A DNA stretch of 64,000 bases. It comes from Bacteroidota bacterium. GTDB taxonomy: Bacteria; Bacteroidota; Bacteroidia; Flavobacteriales; Flavobacteriaceae. The position numbers and the translations under genes were made by a program. Of the stretch, positions 1 to 8,236 are shown piece by piece (position 1 is the stretch's first letter; each line of letters starts with the position of its first letter). The stretch is taken from NCBI GenBank assembly GCA_020161455.1, contig JAIUNZ010000003.1:62001-126000 (forward strand), in the 5' to 3' direction. Below the pieces are notes generated by a model, which had not been told where the DNA came from, did no database searches, and saw only the letters and a program-made list of their open reading frames with translations.

Positions 1-2
1 TA

Positions 3-1334
3 GATAAGGATAATTATGAAGGCGATGTGCAATTGCCCACTGAATTTAACGATGCGCATGCTTCTTTGAGAGGATTTGCCAACAGCAACCTTAAGTCTTC
101 CGTAGTGTTGTCGGCAGGAATGAACCCAAGATTGTACAGCTATTTTGAAAGCTTTCCAGACTTTTTTCCCGATGAAAATGGTTTCTTAAAAAAGAAAATC
201 ATTCTAAAAGTAAGCGATTATCGTTCGGCTTTAATTCAAGGGAATTTTTTAGCCAAAAAAGGTCTTTGGGTTTCCGAATACCGCATCGAATCAGGTTTAA
301 ACTGTGGCGGACATGCCTTTGCCACCGAAGGTTTTCTAATGGGACCTATCTTGCAAGAATTCAAAGAAAAAAGACAGGAGTTACTCCAATCTACCCACGA
401 TTTATTGATAAAGGCATTGACTATAAAAGAATTGCCTTTGCCCGAAAACAGTATGCCAATAAAAATCAGCGCACAAGGTGGCGTAGGAACTGCCGAAGAG
501 CACAATTTTTTATTAGAAGAATACCAGCTAGATTCCATTGGTTGGGGTTCGCCGTTTCTTTTAGTGCCCGAAGCTACATCGGTGGATGCAGAAACCCGCA
601 AACTGTTGGCCAATGCCAAAGAAGACGATTTCTATTTGAGCAATATTTCGCCTTTGGGCGTTCCGTTCAACTCGCTAAAAGGCGTTACAAACGATTTTTG
701 GAAACAAAAAAGAATCAACGAAAACAAAGCCGGAAGCTCGTGTCCGAAAAAGTTTTTGGCATTAAACAAATCCTATAATAAAGAAGGAATTTGTACTGCT
801 TCCAAAAAATATCAAGATGCCGAACTAGAGAAACTAAACCAACAAAAAAGCGAAATCTCTACTTCCGATTTTGAAATCAAACAACAAAAGATAACCGAAA
901 AATCGTGTCTTTGTGTCGGTTTGGCAAATGCTTCTTATTTAGAACACGAAATGCCTATAAAAGGACAACAACAAGGCGTTGTCATTTGTCCAGGACCAAA
1001 CTTGGCTTATTTTGATGCCGAATATTCACTAAAAGAAATGGTACAACACATCTATGGAAACGCCAATGTAATGCTGCAAGAAAACCGCCCAAACCTTTTT
1101 GTGAAAGAATTAAAAATGTATGTCGATTATCTAAAAAACGAGATTCGAACTTTTACAGACGAGAAATCGGCAAATCAATTAAAAAAATGGAATACCTATA
1201 AAAACAACATCAATTTAGGGATTGAATACTATCACAACTTACTGAAAAATACGGCGTTCTTCAAAAACAATCAAGACACAATGCACCAACAATTAGATTT
1301 CTACAAAGCAGAAATTAACGCTATCAACATTTAA
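3..1334 (+). CDS. TIM-barrel flavoprotein-like protein (nitronate monooxygenase-like), 5' truncated
   Basis: The reading frame is already open at base 3, so the N-terminus lies outside the window; the GTG at 27 is only the first start-like codon inside it. About 443 residues are visible. Two stretches resemble the flavin-binding landmarks of the nitronate monooxygenase/PfaD TIM-barrel family: ESGLNCGGHAFATEG (compare the family's EGxEAGGHxG) and ISAQGGVGTAEEH followed by GWGSPFLLVPEA (compare the phosphate-binding AAGGIxxG and GTRFL regions). The C-terminal third is Lys/Asn-rich with several Cys (SSCPKK, KSCLCVG) and fits no family I know. The stop is 1 base before the decarboxylase ATG, so the two genes are almost certainly co-transcribed. 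The gene call is firm; the flavoprotein assignment is an inference from motif likeness. Confidence 0.6.
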   Translation, partial: DKDNYEGDVQLPTEFNDAHASLRGFANSNLKSSVVLSAGMNPRLYSYFESFPDFFPDENGFLKKKIILKVSDYRSALIQGNFLAKKGLWVSEYRIESGLNCGGHAFATEGFLMGPILQEFKEKRQELLQSTHDLLIKALTIKELPLPENSMPIKISAQGGVGTAEEHNFLLEEYQLDSIGWGSPFLLVPEATSVDAETRKLLANAKEDDFYLSNISPLGVPFNSLKGVTNDFWKQKRINENKAGSSCPKKFLALNKSYNKEGICTASKKYQDAELEKLNQQKSEISTSDFEIKQQKITEKSCLCVGLANASYLEHEMPIKGQQQGVVICPGPNLAYFDAEYSLKEMVQHIYGNANVMLQENRPNLFVKELKMYVDYLKNEIRTFTDEKSANQLKKWNTYKNNINLGIEYYHNLLKNTAFFKNNQDTMHQQLDFYKAEINAINI

Positions 1335-1335
1335 C

Positions 1336-2574
1336 ATGAAAATCTGGAAAAAAACCACGCAAAGCGACCGATTAGAACGCATTACCAAAGCCTTGAGCGA
1401 AAACGTAAACTTCTCAAACGATGTAACGTTGGGTTATCCGGCTTCCAAATTAGACGGAAAAGTGTTCTATGACGATGCTTCGTTTCTAAAAGATGCACCA
1501 GTTTTGATGACCTACGTTGCCAATCCAAACCACATTGGTTGTCACACGGTGGGCATTTCTGAAAAAGCCTTCAAAGGCACGCAAGAAATTGAACGCGAAG
1601 TACTCGAAATCCTTGCCGTTGATGTTTTTAAAGCAACCACCAACGACTATGACGGCTATATTGCCACGGGCGGCACCGAAGCCAACATCGAAGCCTTGTG
1701 GATTTATCGAAATTACTTTATCAATACCCATCAAGCCAAGCCTTCCGAAATCATGATTATTACTTCCGAAGACACGCACTATTCCATTGCCAAAGGCTCT
1801 AATCTTTTGATGGTCGATTGGATGAAAGTCGATGTTCATTTTGAAAACCGAAAAATAAACGAAACCAAGTTTGAAACGGCTCTCGAAAACGCCATGGCTA
1901 ACGGAAAAAAATACTTTATCGTAGTGGCAAATATGGGTACCACCATGTTTGGCTCTGTTGATAATCCCGATGCCTACACTACTATTTTAGAGAAACACAA
2001 CTTACACTTTAAGCTTCATGTTGATGCCGCTTATGGCGGTTTTATCTATCCTTTTTTAACCGATAAAAACCAACTCGACTTTAGCAATCCACATGTTTCT
2101 TCCATCACCATCGATGCACACAAAATGCTGCAAGCGCCCTATGGCACCGGAATCTTTTTGTGCCGAAAGAATTTAATTGAAAACGTACTCACCAAAGAAG
2201 CCGCCTATGTAGAAGGCATGGATTTAACCCTGTGCGGCAGCCGTTCGGGTGCTAATGCCGTAGCGGTTTGGATGATATTAAAAACCTACGGCAAAAACGG
2301 TTGGTTTGAGAAAGTAAAAATACTAGAAATGCGTACTGATTGGCTCTGCAAACAATTAGACGCTCTGCAAATTACCTATTTCAGAGAACCTTTTATGAAC
2401 ATCGTCACGATGAAATCGGAGTTTATTTCACCTGAAATCGCCCATCACTACGACTTAGTTCCCGATTCGCATCAGGACGACAACCATTGGTATAAAATTG
2501 TACTGATGGAACATGTAGAAGTAGGCAGTTTGCAAGAATTAATCAATACGCTAAAAACAACCAAAACAACCTAA
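1336..2574 (+). CDS. PLP-dependent group II amino-acid decarboxylase (histidine/aspartate decarboxylase-like)
   Basis: A 412-residue fold-type I PLP enzyme. HVDAAYGGF (Asp230 would hold the pyridine nitrogen) is followed by TIDAHKMLQAPYGTG, where Lys263 should form the Schiff base. GYIATGGTEANIEALW near residue 110 is the phosphate-binding loop of group II decarboxylases, and the length matches the histidine/aspartate decarboxylase branch. The substrate cannot be read from sequence; an amine-forming decarboxylation of an amino acid is the safest statement. It starts 1 base after the stop of the upstream flavoprotein-like gene, suggesting a two-gene transcription unit ending at the terminator near 2784-2828. 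Confidence 0.88.
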   Translation: MKIWKKTTQSDRLERITKALSENVNFSNDVTLGYPASKLDGKVFYDDASFLKDAPVLMTYVANPNHIGCHTVGISEKAFKGTQEIEREVLEILAVDVFKATTNDYDGYIATGGTEANIEALWIYRNYFINTHQAKPSEIMIITSEDTHYSIAKGSNLLMVDWMKVDVHFENRKINETKFETALENAMANGKKYFIVVANMGTTMFGSVDNPDAYTTILEKHNLHFKLHVDAAYGGFIYPFLTDKNQLDFSNPHVSSITIDAHKMLQAPYGTGIFLCRKNLIENVLTKEAAYVEGMDLTLCGSRSGANAVAVWMILKTYGKNGWFEKVKILEMRTDWLCKQLDALQITYFREPFMNIVTMKSEFISPEIAHHYDLVPDSHQDDNHWYKIVLMEHVEVGSLQELINTLKTTKTT

Positions 2575-2659
2575 CGCAGGTTTTGTTGATTTGCTGCTTA
2601 TATTATTATTGCTCTGAAGTTATAAACTTTGGAGTGCTGGATTCCGTTCAACACAGGTT

Positions 2660-2715
2660 TGTCTTGTCCTGAAATAGGTTTACGCAAAAGTGTAAACCTA
2701 TTTCAAGACAAGACA
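2660..2715. repeat. Long near-perfect palindrome in the 327-bp gap 2575-2901
   Basis: Two 24-bp arms (2660-2683 and 2692-2715) are reverse complements with one mismatch, around an 8-base loop. Pairing continues outward through a CAACA/TGTTG pair after a small bulge. There is no T-run after it, so a simple terminator is unlikely. It looks like the paired end of a small mobile element, a MITE-like remnant or a REP-like sequence. The rest of the gap holds only the terminator at 2784-2828; the short open frame across 2758-3000 has no recognisable protein features. Confidence 0.7.
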
Positions 2716-2783
2716 TATGTTGACCACACAAAAGGATTCGTGCGGTAGCCTTTAGATTTGTTCATTGAAAATTTTATAAACTT

Positions 2784-2828
2784 AAAAACAACCTTCTTTA
2801 AATCGCTTTTAAAAAGGTTGTTTTTTTT
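2784..2828 (+). terminator. Rho-independent terminator
   Basis: Arms AAAAACAACCTT (2784-2795) and AAGGTTGTTTTT (2814-2825) pair perfectly and run into eight T residues. It probably ends the transcript of the decarboxylase pair; the A-rich left arm could also serve minus-strand transcripts from the Imm27 gene. Confidence 0.75.
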
Positions 2829-2901
2829 AATTCTTGTCAAATCTTATTTTTTTGGTAGTGGTTGCGCAACAGCTACCGTTGTTAGGAGTAGGCAAGCCAC
2901 G

Positions 2902-3192
2902 TCACTTAAGCAACCCAAATTTTTCAGTAACTTCTGTTTGCGTTATCATTTTCAAACTTGGTGGACCACCGCCATGCCAATCCGAATGAGGATAATTTAA
3001 CAACCAATAACGATTGTCTTTTGGGTCTTGATAAAGTGTTTCCCAATTGCCTTCAGCAACTTTTCTGAGATAATTTGCCATTAGCTTTTCAATTCTTTGG
3101 CAAACTTTATCCGCGACCATTTTTCCATTGTCCATTTTCCATGAACCAACTAGTAAAGTTTCTTCTGGATTTATTTCGGTGATGAATTCCAT
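2902..3192 (-). CDS. Imm27-family immunity protein (orphan)
   Basis: A 96-residue protein without signal peptide or membrane segment. It matches my memory of the polymorphic-toxin immunity family Imm27: an N-terminal EETLLVGSW, then CQRIEKLM, then WETLYQDPKDNRYWLLNYPHS, and the hallmark HGGGPPSL before the C-terminus. Family members neutralise secreted or contact-dependent toxin domains in the cytoplasm. No toxin gene is adjacent: the neighbours are a decarboxylase and nrdG. It is therefore an orphan here, which is common because stand-alone immunity genes protect against toxins of other strains. The cognate toxin cannot be inferred. Confidence 0.8.
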   Translation of the reverse strand: MEFITEINPEETLLVGSWKMDNGKMVADKVCQRIEKLMANYLRKVAEGNWETLYQDPKDNRYWLLNYPHSDWHGGGPPSLKMITQTEVTEKFGLLK

Positions 3193-3231
3193 ATTCGGTT
3201 CTCGGTTTGCTTAATCCTAACTCACATATAT

Positions 3232-3290
3232 GTCTGACAAAATCAGACTTATGCACCCAATTTTGGGTGTATAGGACTGACAAACGTCAG
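3232..3290. other. Three consecutive small hairpins in the gap 3193-3482
   Basis: The gap between nrdG and the Imm27 gene holds three short inverted repeats in a row: GTCTGA/TCAGAC (3232-3237, 3243-3248), CACCCAA/TTGGGTG (3254-3260, 3263-3269) and CTGAC/GTCAG (3277-3281, 3286-3290). The first and third share the GTCTGAC/GTCAGAC theme. They lie in the 5' region of the Imm27 gene and downstream of nrdG, so operator, leader and terminator roles are all possible. The remaining 190 bases are plain AT-rich sequence. Confidence 0.4.
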
Positions 3291-3482
3291 ACTTTATTCG
3301 TTATTCAAATATATACAAAAAGTGTTTATAAATGATTAGGTTATGGATTTTTATAGTATTTTTTATGGGATTATTTATGGTGTGTTTTTTTTCTATATAT
3401 AGGTAATGTGTTTTTTTGTTAGATGGTGGTTTAAATAATTGTTTAAAACTGTTTGAGTTTGTTTTAAAGTTTTGGGGATATT

Positions 3483-4160
3483 TTATCGGAACACTACATT
3501 GATGGTAGCCGTAGAAAGATTTTTTTCAAGAATATTCTTTTTGGAATAGGAAAGATTGCCTAAAGTTTTGGTATCGTTTCTAAAGTGTTGGATATAATAA
3601 TTTCCAACATAACGATGCGTTTCTAGAAAAACAATCATTTTTTTAATATCTTCTTTATCTAATAATTCTGAGTGATAGGTTGTTCGAACTTCAAAAGGAA
3701 TAGTATTGGCTAACAATATATCAAGCGATTGCTTGAAAGCAGCATATAATTTGGATTGTGTAATGTATTGAAATTTGCTTGGCAAAGCTTTGAAATCTAA
3801 GGCTACATAATCTAAGGCATTTTCATCTATCAAGCGTTGCAACAGCTCGGGTTTACTGCCATTAGTATCTATTTTTACCAAAAAACCTAGTGTTTTAACT
3901 TGCATTATGTGGTTATAAATTCTTTTGTGAAGGGTACATTCGCCACCGCTGAAAACAACAGCATCAAGCAGCCCTTTTCGTTTGTCTAAAAAGGACAGAA
4001 TAGCATCAAAAGCAATAGTGCCTTTGCCTAAAACAATCTCGGGATTATAACAATATAAACACCGCATATTGCAACCTGCATACCAAAGTATGCAAGCTGC
4101 TTTATGTGGATAATCTAAAAGTGTAAAAGGAGTTATTGAAGAAATGGCTTTGGTTAGCAC
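3483..4160 (-). CDS. nrdG: Anaerobic ribonucleoside-triphosphate reductase activating protein
   Basis: A 225-residue radical-SAM protein. The CxxxCxxC cluster site is CNMRCLYC with Cys30, Cys34 and Cys37, and VVFSGGECTLH is the SAM-binding GGE motif. It uses S-adenosylmethionine and a [4Fe-4S] cluster to create the glycyl radical on NrdD. The best start is GTG at 4160-4158, which overlaps the stop codon of the small glycyl-radical gene by 7 bases; no ATG occurs before the cluster motif. Together with nrdD and the small gene it forms a tightly overlapping set, implying translational coupling of activator and substrate. Confidence 0.93.
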   Translation of the reverse strand: MLTKAISSITPFTLLDYPHKAACILWYAGCNMRCLYCYNPEIVLGKGTIAFDAILSFLDKRKGLLDAVVFSGGECTLHKRIYNHIMQVKTLGFLVKIDTNGSKPELLQRLIDENALDYVALDFKALPSKFQYITQSKLYAAFKQSLDILLANTIPFEVRTTYHSELLDKEDIKKMIVFLETHRYVGNYYIQHFRNDTKTLGNLSYSKKNILEKNLSTATINVVFR

Positions 4161-4324
4161 ACGTTTTCTTTAAAATGAAGGCGTTGTTTGTGTTCGCCTT
4201 TTTTGCCAATATTGAAACTTTCGACAGGTCTATGATAACCCATTACTCTGGTGTACACCAAGCATTTGGTTCTTAAATGTTGTTGGTCGGTTAGCAAATT
4301 TGCTTCGTTAGTTTTTGTTCTCAT
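4154..4324 (-). CDS. Detached glycyl-radical polypeptide of class III ribonucleotide reductase (NrdD C-terminal fragment)
   Basis: A 56-residue frame running from an ATG at 4324 to a TAA at 4156-4154. Its second half, TRVMGYHRPVESFNIGKKGE, is the C-terminal glycyl-radical segment of class III NrdD proteins, with Gly29 in the RVxGY loop as the predicted radical site. The large NrdD upstream ends without this segment. The ATG overlaps the nrdD stop by 17 bases, in the +1 frame relative to nrdD, and its stop overlaps the nrdG start. About 24 non-homologous residues precede the motif and the large subunit has its own 17-residue tail after the zinc site, so this looks like a settled gene split rather than a sequencing slip. 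Confidence 0.85.
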   Translation of the reverse strand: MRTKTNEANLLTDQQHLRTKCLVYTRVMGYHRPVESFNIGKKGEHKQRLHFKENVC

Positions 4325-6422
4325 AAGTAGTGTTATTATGGTTTTCGATTAAGTTTTCATCACATTTTGGACAATATTCATGCTCACCATTTAAATAGCC
4401 GTGAATTGGACAAACGCTAAAAACTGGCGTTACTGTGATATAAGGCAATCTAAAATTGGTTAGTACTGTTTTTACAAAGTTTTTACAGGCTTCGGGCGAA
4501 CTAATGCGTTCATTCATATACAAATGCAACACCGTTCCACCGGTATATTTGCATTGCAATTCGTCTTGCAACAACAAAGCTTCAAAAGGATCTTGCGTAA
4601 AATCTACTGGAATTTGAGAACTGTTTGTATAATACACGTTTTCTTCCATTCCTGCTTGAAGGATTGCAGGATAGCGTTTTAAATCTTCTTTTGCAAAACG
4701 ATAGGTTGTTCCTTCGGCAGGCGTAGCTTCTAGGTTGTATAAATTGCCTGTTGCTTCTTGGTATTCTTTCATTTTATTTCGGATGTATTCTAAAATTTCT
4801 ATCGAAAATTCATGCCCAAAAAAAGTAGTCAAGTCTTCTTTGTCTTGTGTGTAATTCCGAATCATTTCATTCATTCCGTTGACACCAATGGTGGAAAAAT
4901 GGTTTCTAAAATGTGATAAATACCGCTTGGTATAAGGATATAATCCTCTATCGTACATTTCTTGAATAAAGACTCGTTTTTTCTCTAAAGTGGCTTTTGC
5001 TATCTCCAGTAAAGCATCTAGTTGTGTATATAAAGCTTCTTTATCATCGGCATACAAATAACCCAGTCGTGCCATGTTGATGGTAACAACACCAATGCTT
5101 CCCGTCATTTCGGCACTACCAAAAAGACCGTTGCCGCGTTTTAACAATTCGCGTAAATCGAGTTGCAAACGACAACACATACTCCGAACGGCATTGGGTT
5201 TATAGGCATTTTCATTTTCAATTTTGTTCCCGTTTTCATCCAAAATATATTGACTTCCGATAAAGTTTTGAAAATACGACGACCCAATTTTCGCCGTATT
5301 TTCAAAAAGCAATTCGGTGTTTTCGCCATCCCAATCAAAATCTTCAGTAATATTGACCGTTGGAATTGGAAACGTAAATGGCTGACCATTGGTATCGCCT
5401 TCCGTCATCACGGTATAATACGCTTTATTAATTAAATTCATTTCTGTTTGAAAATGTTCATAACGCATTTCTTCTAAATTAGAAACGCCTCTGCTTTTAG
5501 CACGTGCTAACATCGATTGATTATCAATTCCTCTAAACAAATGAATATCATTTTTAGTAGGTACTTGCACTTTCAAATCATCTGGAACTACCCAATCCAA
5601 AGTGATATTAGTAAACGGCGATTGTCCCCAACGCGCCGGAACATTCAGGTTATACACGAAACTTCTAACGGCTTTTAACACATCGTCGAACGCTAAATTG
5701 TCTTTAAAAACATAAGGTGCCAAATAGGTGTCAAAGGAACTGAATGCCTGTGCTCCTGCCCATTCGCTTTGAAGAATACCAAGAAAGTTTGCCATTTGAC
5801 CCAAGGCTTCTCTAAAATGCGACGGTGGTTTGCATTCTACACGTCCACGAACGCCATTAAAACCTTCATTTAATAAGACACGTAAACTCCAACCCGCACA
5901 ATAACCCGTTAGACAATCTAAATCATGAATGTGCAAATCGCCATTTCGGTGTGCATAACCTTCTTCTTTGGTGTAAATTTTATCCAACCAATAATTAGCA
6001 ATAATTTTTCCTGCTACATTGTTTACCAATCCAGCATTGGAATAAGAAGTATTTGCATTGGCATTAATCCGCCAATCGGTTTGTGAGATGTATTCTTCGA
6101 TGGTTTGTGTGCTATCTACATAAGTAGTGTCATCATTTAAACCAGCAACATGTTCGCGTTGCAATTTTCGTGTATGCCGAAACAACATAAACGAACGCAT
6201 CACGGAAAAATACTGTTTTTCGAAAAGCGTTTTTTCAATATTATCTTGAATTTCTTCGACAGCCCAAACTTCTTTTTGCTCTAAAAGGTTTAGAACAACT
6301 GAAAAAACACTTTCATCAAATGGAACTGCTACGCTTTTAAAACTTTTCTCAATAGCATCTTTAATTTTATATCCTTCAAAAGGTTTATAAGCTCCATTTC
6401 GTTTAATTACATATAGCTCCAT
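4308..6422 (-). CDS. nrdD: Anaerobic ribonucleoside-triphosphate reductase, catalytic chain lacking the glycyl-radical segment
   Basis: A 704-residue class III ribonucleotide reductase, which makes dNTPs without oxygen. Residues 1-90 form an ATP-cone (VIKRNGAYKPFEGYKI) for allosteric control. The catalytic barrel follows, with HIHDLDCLTGYCAGWSL, NVPARWGQSPFTN and IGVVTINMARLGYL. Near the C-terminus the zinc-type motif CPIHG (Cys671) and CPKC (Cys684, Cys687) is intact. The chain then ends 17 residues later, before the RVxGY glycyl-radical loop that normally follows; that loop is in the next small gene. The product should be inactive alone and need the 56-residue partner plus NrdG. It lies 20 bases after ric, giving a ric-nrdD-small gene-nrdG unit. 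Confidence 0.95.
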   Translation of the reverse strand: MELYVIKRNGAYKPFEGYKIKDAIEKSFKSVAVPFDESVFSVVLNLLEQKEVWAVEEIQDNIEKTLFEKQYFSVMRSFMLFRHTRKLQREHVAGLNDDTTYVDSTQTIEEYISQTDWRINANANTSYSNAGLVNNVAGKIIANYWLDKIYTKEEGYAHRNGDLHIHDLDCLTGYCAGWSLRVLLNEGFNGVRGRVECKPPSHFREALGQMANFLGILQSEWAGAQAFSSFDTYLAPYVFKDNLAFDDVLKAVRSFVYNLNVPARWGQSPFTNITLDWVVPDDLKVQVPTKNDIHLFRGIDNQSMLARAKSRGVSNLEEMRYEHFQTEMNLINKAYYTVMTEGDTNGQPFTFPIPTVNITEDFDWDGENTELLFENTAKIGSSYFQNFIGSQYILDENGNKIENENAYKPNAVRSMCCRLQLDLRELLKRGNGLFGSAEMTGSIGVVTINMARLGYLYADDKEALYTQLDALLEIAKATLEKKRVFIQEMYDRGLYPYTKRYLSHFRNHFSTIGVNGMNEMIRNYTQDKEDLTTFFGHEFSIEILEYIRNKMKEYQEATGNLYNLEATPAEGTTYRFAKEDLKRYPAILQAGMEENVYYTNSSQIPVDFTQDPFEALLLQDELQCKYTGGTVLHLYMNERISSPEACKNFVKTVLTNFRLPYITVTPVFSVCPIHGYLNGEHEYCPKCDENLIENHNNTTYENKN

Positions 6423-6442
6423 ACTAATTAATTTACAGTGTT

Positions 6443-7168
6443 TTAGATAATAAATTTGCTTTGCATTTCAATTGCTTTTGGAAACAAAATGTTGTTTTCT
6501 AGATGAATATGTTTGTGCAAATCTTGTTCAAACTCTTGTAGCATGGAAAATGTTACTTTATAGGTGTTACATGCATCGGCTGGTGGCGTATAATTGTTAG
6601 TTAATATTGCAATTTTCACAAAACGTTCACCTTCTGTTACGTGTTCGTCTTTCATCATTTCAATAGGGTTCTCTACTGTTCCAAAATGAGGTGCTTCAAT
6701 GGCTTTTCCGGTTCTAATAGCATTTTCCATCTTTTTAATAAAAGGAAATAAAATCAACTCTTCTTTTTTCATGTGTTGTGCCAATTCTCCTGCACAACCT
6801 TTAAACAACTCATTAATTTCAAACAATTCAGGATGTCTTTCGCCATGCACTTTGCACAATTTATCTAAAAAAGGAAGCAAAACACTTGATTTTTCTTCTA
6901 CATATCGATGATGTGTTTTTTCGATATAGTCAATCAATAAATCACTTGGCCATGATCTAAAATCAATAGCACCATCTGATTTTGTTTCTAAAAGTTGGGT
7001 AATTTCTTTTTCAATCTGTACAAAATCTAAGTTTTTCTTTTCGCTAGCTTCTTCGATGGTTCTATTTCCTTTGCAACAAAAATCGATTCCATATTTTGAG
7101 AAAACGGCTGCAGTTCTAAAATCTTTGGCAACATATTCGCCTATTGTTATTTGTTCTAAAACATTCAT
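6443..7168 (-). CDS. ric: Iron-sulfur cluster repair di-iron protein (RIC/YtfE/ScdA family)
   Basis: A 241-residue cytoplasmic protein with two domains: an N-terminal ScdA_N/DUF542 segment (residues 1-60, with KYGIDFCCKGNRTIEEA) and a hemerythrin-like four-helix domain with spaced His/Glu ligands (THHRYVEEK, VHGERHPE, HMKKEE, MKDEHVTEGE, HKHIHLENN). The family restores Fe-S clusters after nitrosative or oxidative damage and is typically induced by NO. It is the first gene of the unit containing nrdD and nrdG, and an FNR-like palindrome lies just upstream, suiting a gene switched on under denitrifying or anoxic conditions. Confidence 0.92.
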   Translation of the reverse strand: MNVLEQITIGEYVAKDFRTAAVFSKYGIDFCCKGNRTIEEASEKKNLDFVQIEKEITQLLETKSDGAIDFRSWPSDLLIDYIEKTHHRYVEEKSSVLLPFLDKLCKVHGERHPELFEINELFKGCAGELAQHMKKEELILFPFIKKMENAIRTGKAIEAPHFGTVENPIEMMKDEHVTEGERFVKIAILTNNYTPPADACNTYKVTFSMLQEFEQDLHKHIHLENNILFPKAIEMQSKFII

Positions 7169-7224
7169 AATGATATAATTTAAAATTTAATTCTACGAAA
7201 TTACTACTATTAAATCCTTTAGAT

Positions 7225-7240
7225 TATGACCTAAATCATA
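7225..7240. promoter_or_regulatory. Shared FNR/CRP-like operator between ric and nadA
   Basis: TATGACCTAAATCATA is a TATGA-N6-TCATA palindrome almost identical to the site before the nos operon. On the minus strand a -7-like box TAATTTCG lies at 7203-7196; on the plus strand TTACTTTG lies at 7262-7269. Both box centres are exactly 33 bp from the palindrome centre, the spacing also seen at nos. This suits a CRP/FNR-type activator bound near -41 that could drive both directions. The regulator gene is not in the window. Confidence 0.7.
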
Positions 7241-7307
7241 GTTAAAAATATTTGTTGTATCTTACTTTGTGCTTTAATATTTTATTATTGCAAACGCATA
7301 TTTTTAA

Positions 7308-8234
7308 ATGAATACATTAAAAGAAAAAGTTCTTCAATTAAAAAAAGAAAAAAACGCAGTCATTCTTGCTCACTATTATCAAGAAGTTGCCATTCAAGAA
7401 ATAGCCGATTATGTAGGTGATAGTTTAGGTTTGTCTCAAGTAGCTGCCAAAGCTGAAGCGGATATTATTTTATTTGCAGGTGTTCATTTTATGGCAGAAA
7501 CTGCAAAAATTTTAAATCCAACTAAAAAAGTTATTTTACCCGACCTAAATGCTGGATGTTCACTAGCAGATTCGTGTCCGCCAAACTTATTTAAAAAATT
7601 TATTGCCGCACATCCCGACCATGTGGTTATTACTTATGTTAATTGTTCCGCCGAAATTAAAGCTTTAAGTCATTTAGTATGCACTTCTTCCAACGCGGTA
7701 AAAATAGTAGAATCTGTTCCTTCAAGTATTCCAATAATTTTTGCACCCGATAAAAATTTAGGCAAATACATTATGGAACAAACTGGCAGAAACATGGTGC
7801 TTTGGGATGGTTCTTGCATTGTTCACGAAGCATTTTCAATTGATAAACTATTAGAACTTCATAAAAGAAATCCCGATGCCGAGATCATCGCACATCCTGA
7901 ATCGGAAACCCATATTTTAAAAGTAGCCCATTATATAGGTTCCACTGCAGGAATGATTGCTTATGTAAAGGAATCAAAAAAGCACAAATTTATCGTTGCC
8001 ACCGAGGCTGGAATCTTATACAAGATGCAACAACAAGCACCTAATAAAGTATTAATTCCAGCACCATCACACGAAGACAACACCTGTGCTTGTAGCGAAT
8101 GTGCGTTTATGAAAGTAAACACGTTACAGAAGGTTTATGATTGCCTTTTAAACGAAACTCCCGAAATACAGATTCCAAAATCAATTCAAAAGAAAGCGTT
8201 GCTTCCCATTGATAGAATGCTTCAATTATCCTAA
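7308..8234 (+). CDS. nadA: Quinolinate synthase A
   Basis: A 308-residue enzyme that condenses iminoaspartate with dihydroxyacetone phosphate to quinolinate, the second step of de novo NAD synthesis. It shows the typical opening ILAHYYQ, then [22 protein letters not shown], the loop [11 protein letters not shown] and [11 protein letters not shown]. The C-terminal cysteine-rich stretch [13 protein letters not shown] supplies the last [4Fe-4S] ligand. nadB follows after 2 bases, so the two are one transcription unit. A -7-like box at 7262-7269, 38 bp before the ATG, sits at the fixed distance from the FNR-like site shared with ric. Confidence 0.96.
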   Translation: MNTLKEKVLQLKKEKNAVILAHYYQEVAIQEIADYVGDSLGLSQVAAKAEADIILFAGVHFMAETAKILNPTKKVILPDLNAGCSLADSCPPNLFKKFIAAHPDHVVITYVNCSAEIKALSHLVCTSSNAVKIVESVPSSIPIIFAPDKNLGKYIMEQTGRNMVLWDGSCIVHEAFSIDKLLELHKRNPDAEIIAHPESETHILKVAHYIGSTAGMIAYVKESKKHKFIVATEAGILYKMQQQAPNKVLIPAPSHEDNTCACSECAFMKVNTLQKVYDCLLNETPEIQIPKSIQKKALLPIDRMLQLS

Positions 8235-8236
8235 AA

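Noticed and set aside
2758-3000. 80-codon plus-strand frame with a hydrophobic start
   Set aside because: It spans a terminator and then runs antisense through the Imm27 gene; composition is that of AT-rich spacer and no family features are visible.
4308-4324. Programmed +1 frameshift joining nrdD to the glycyl-radical frame
   Set aside because: The overlap has no known slippery site, the small frame has its own ATG, and the fused product would carry an extra 40 residues between the CPKC and RVMGY motifs. Independent translation is simpler.
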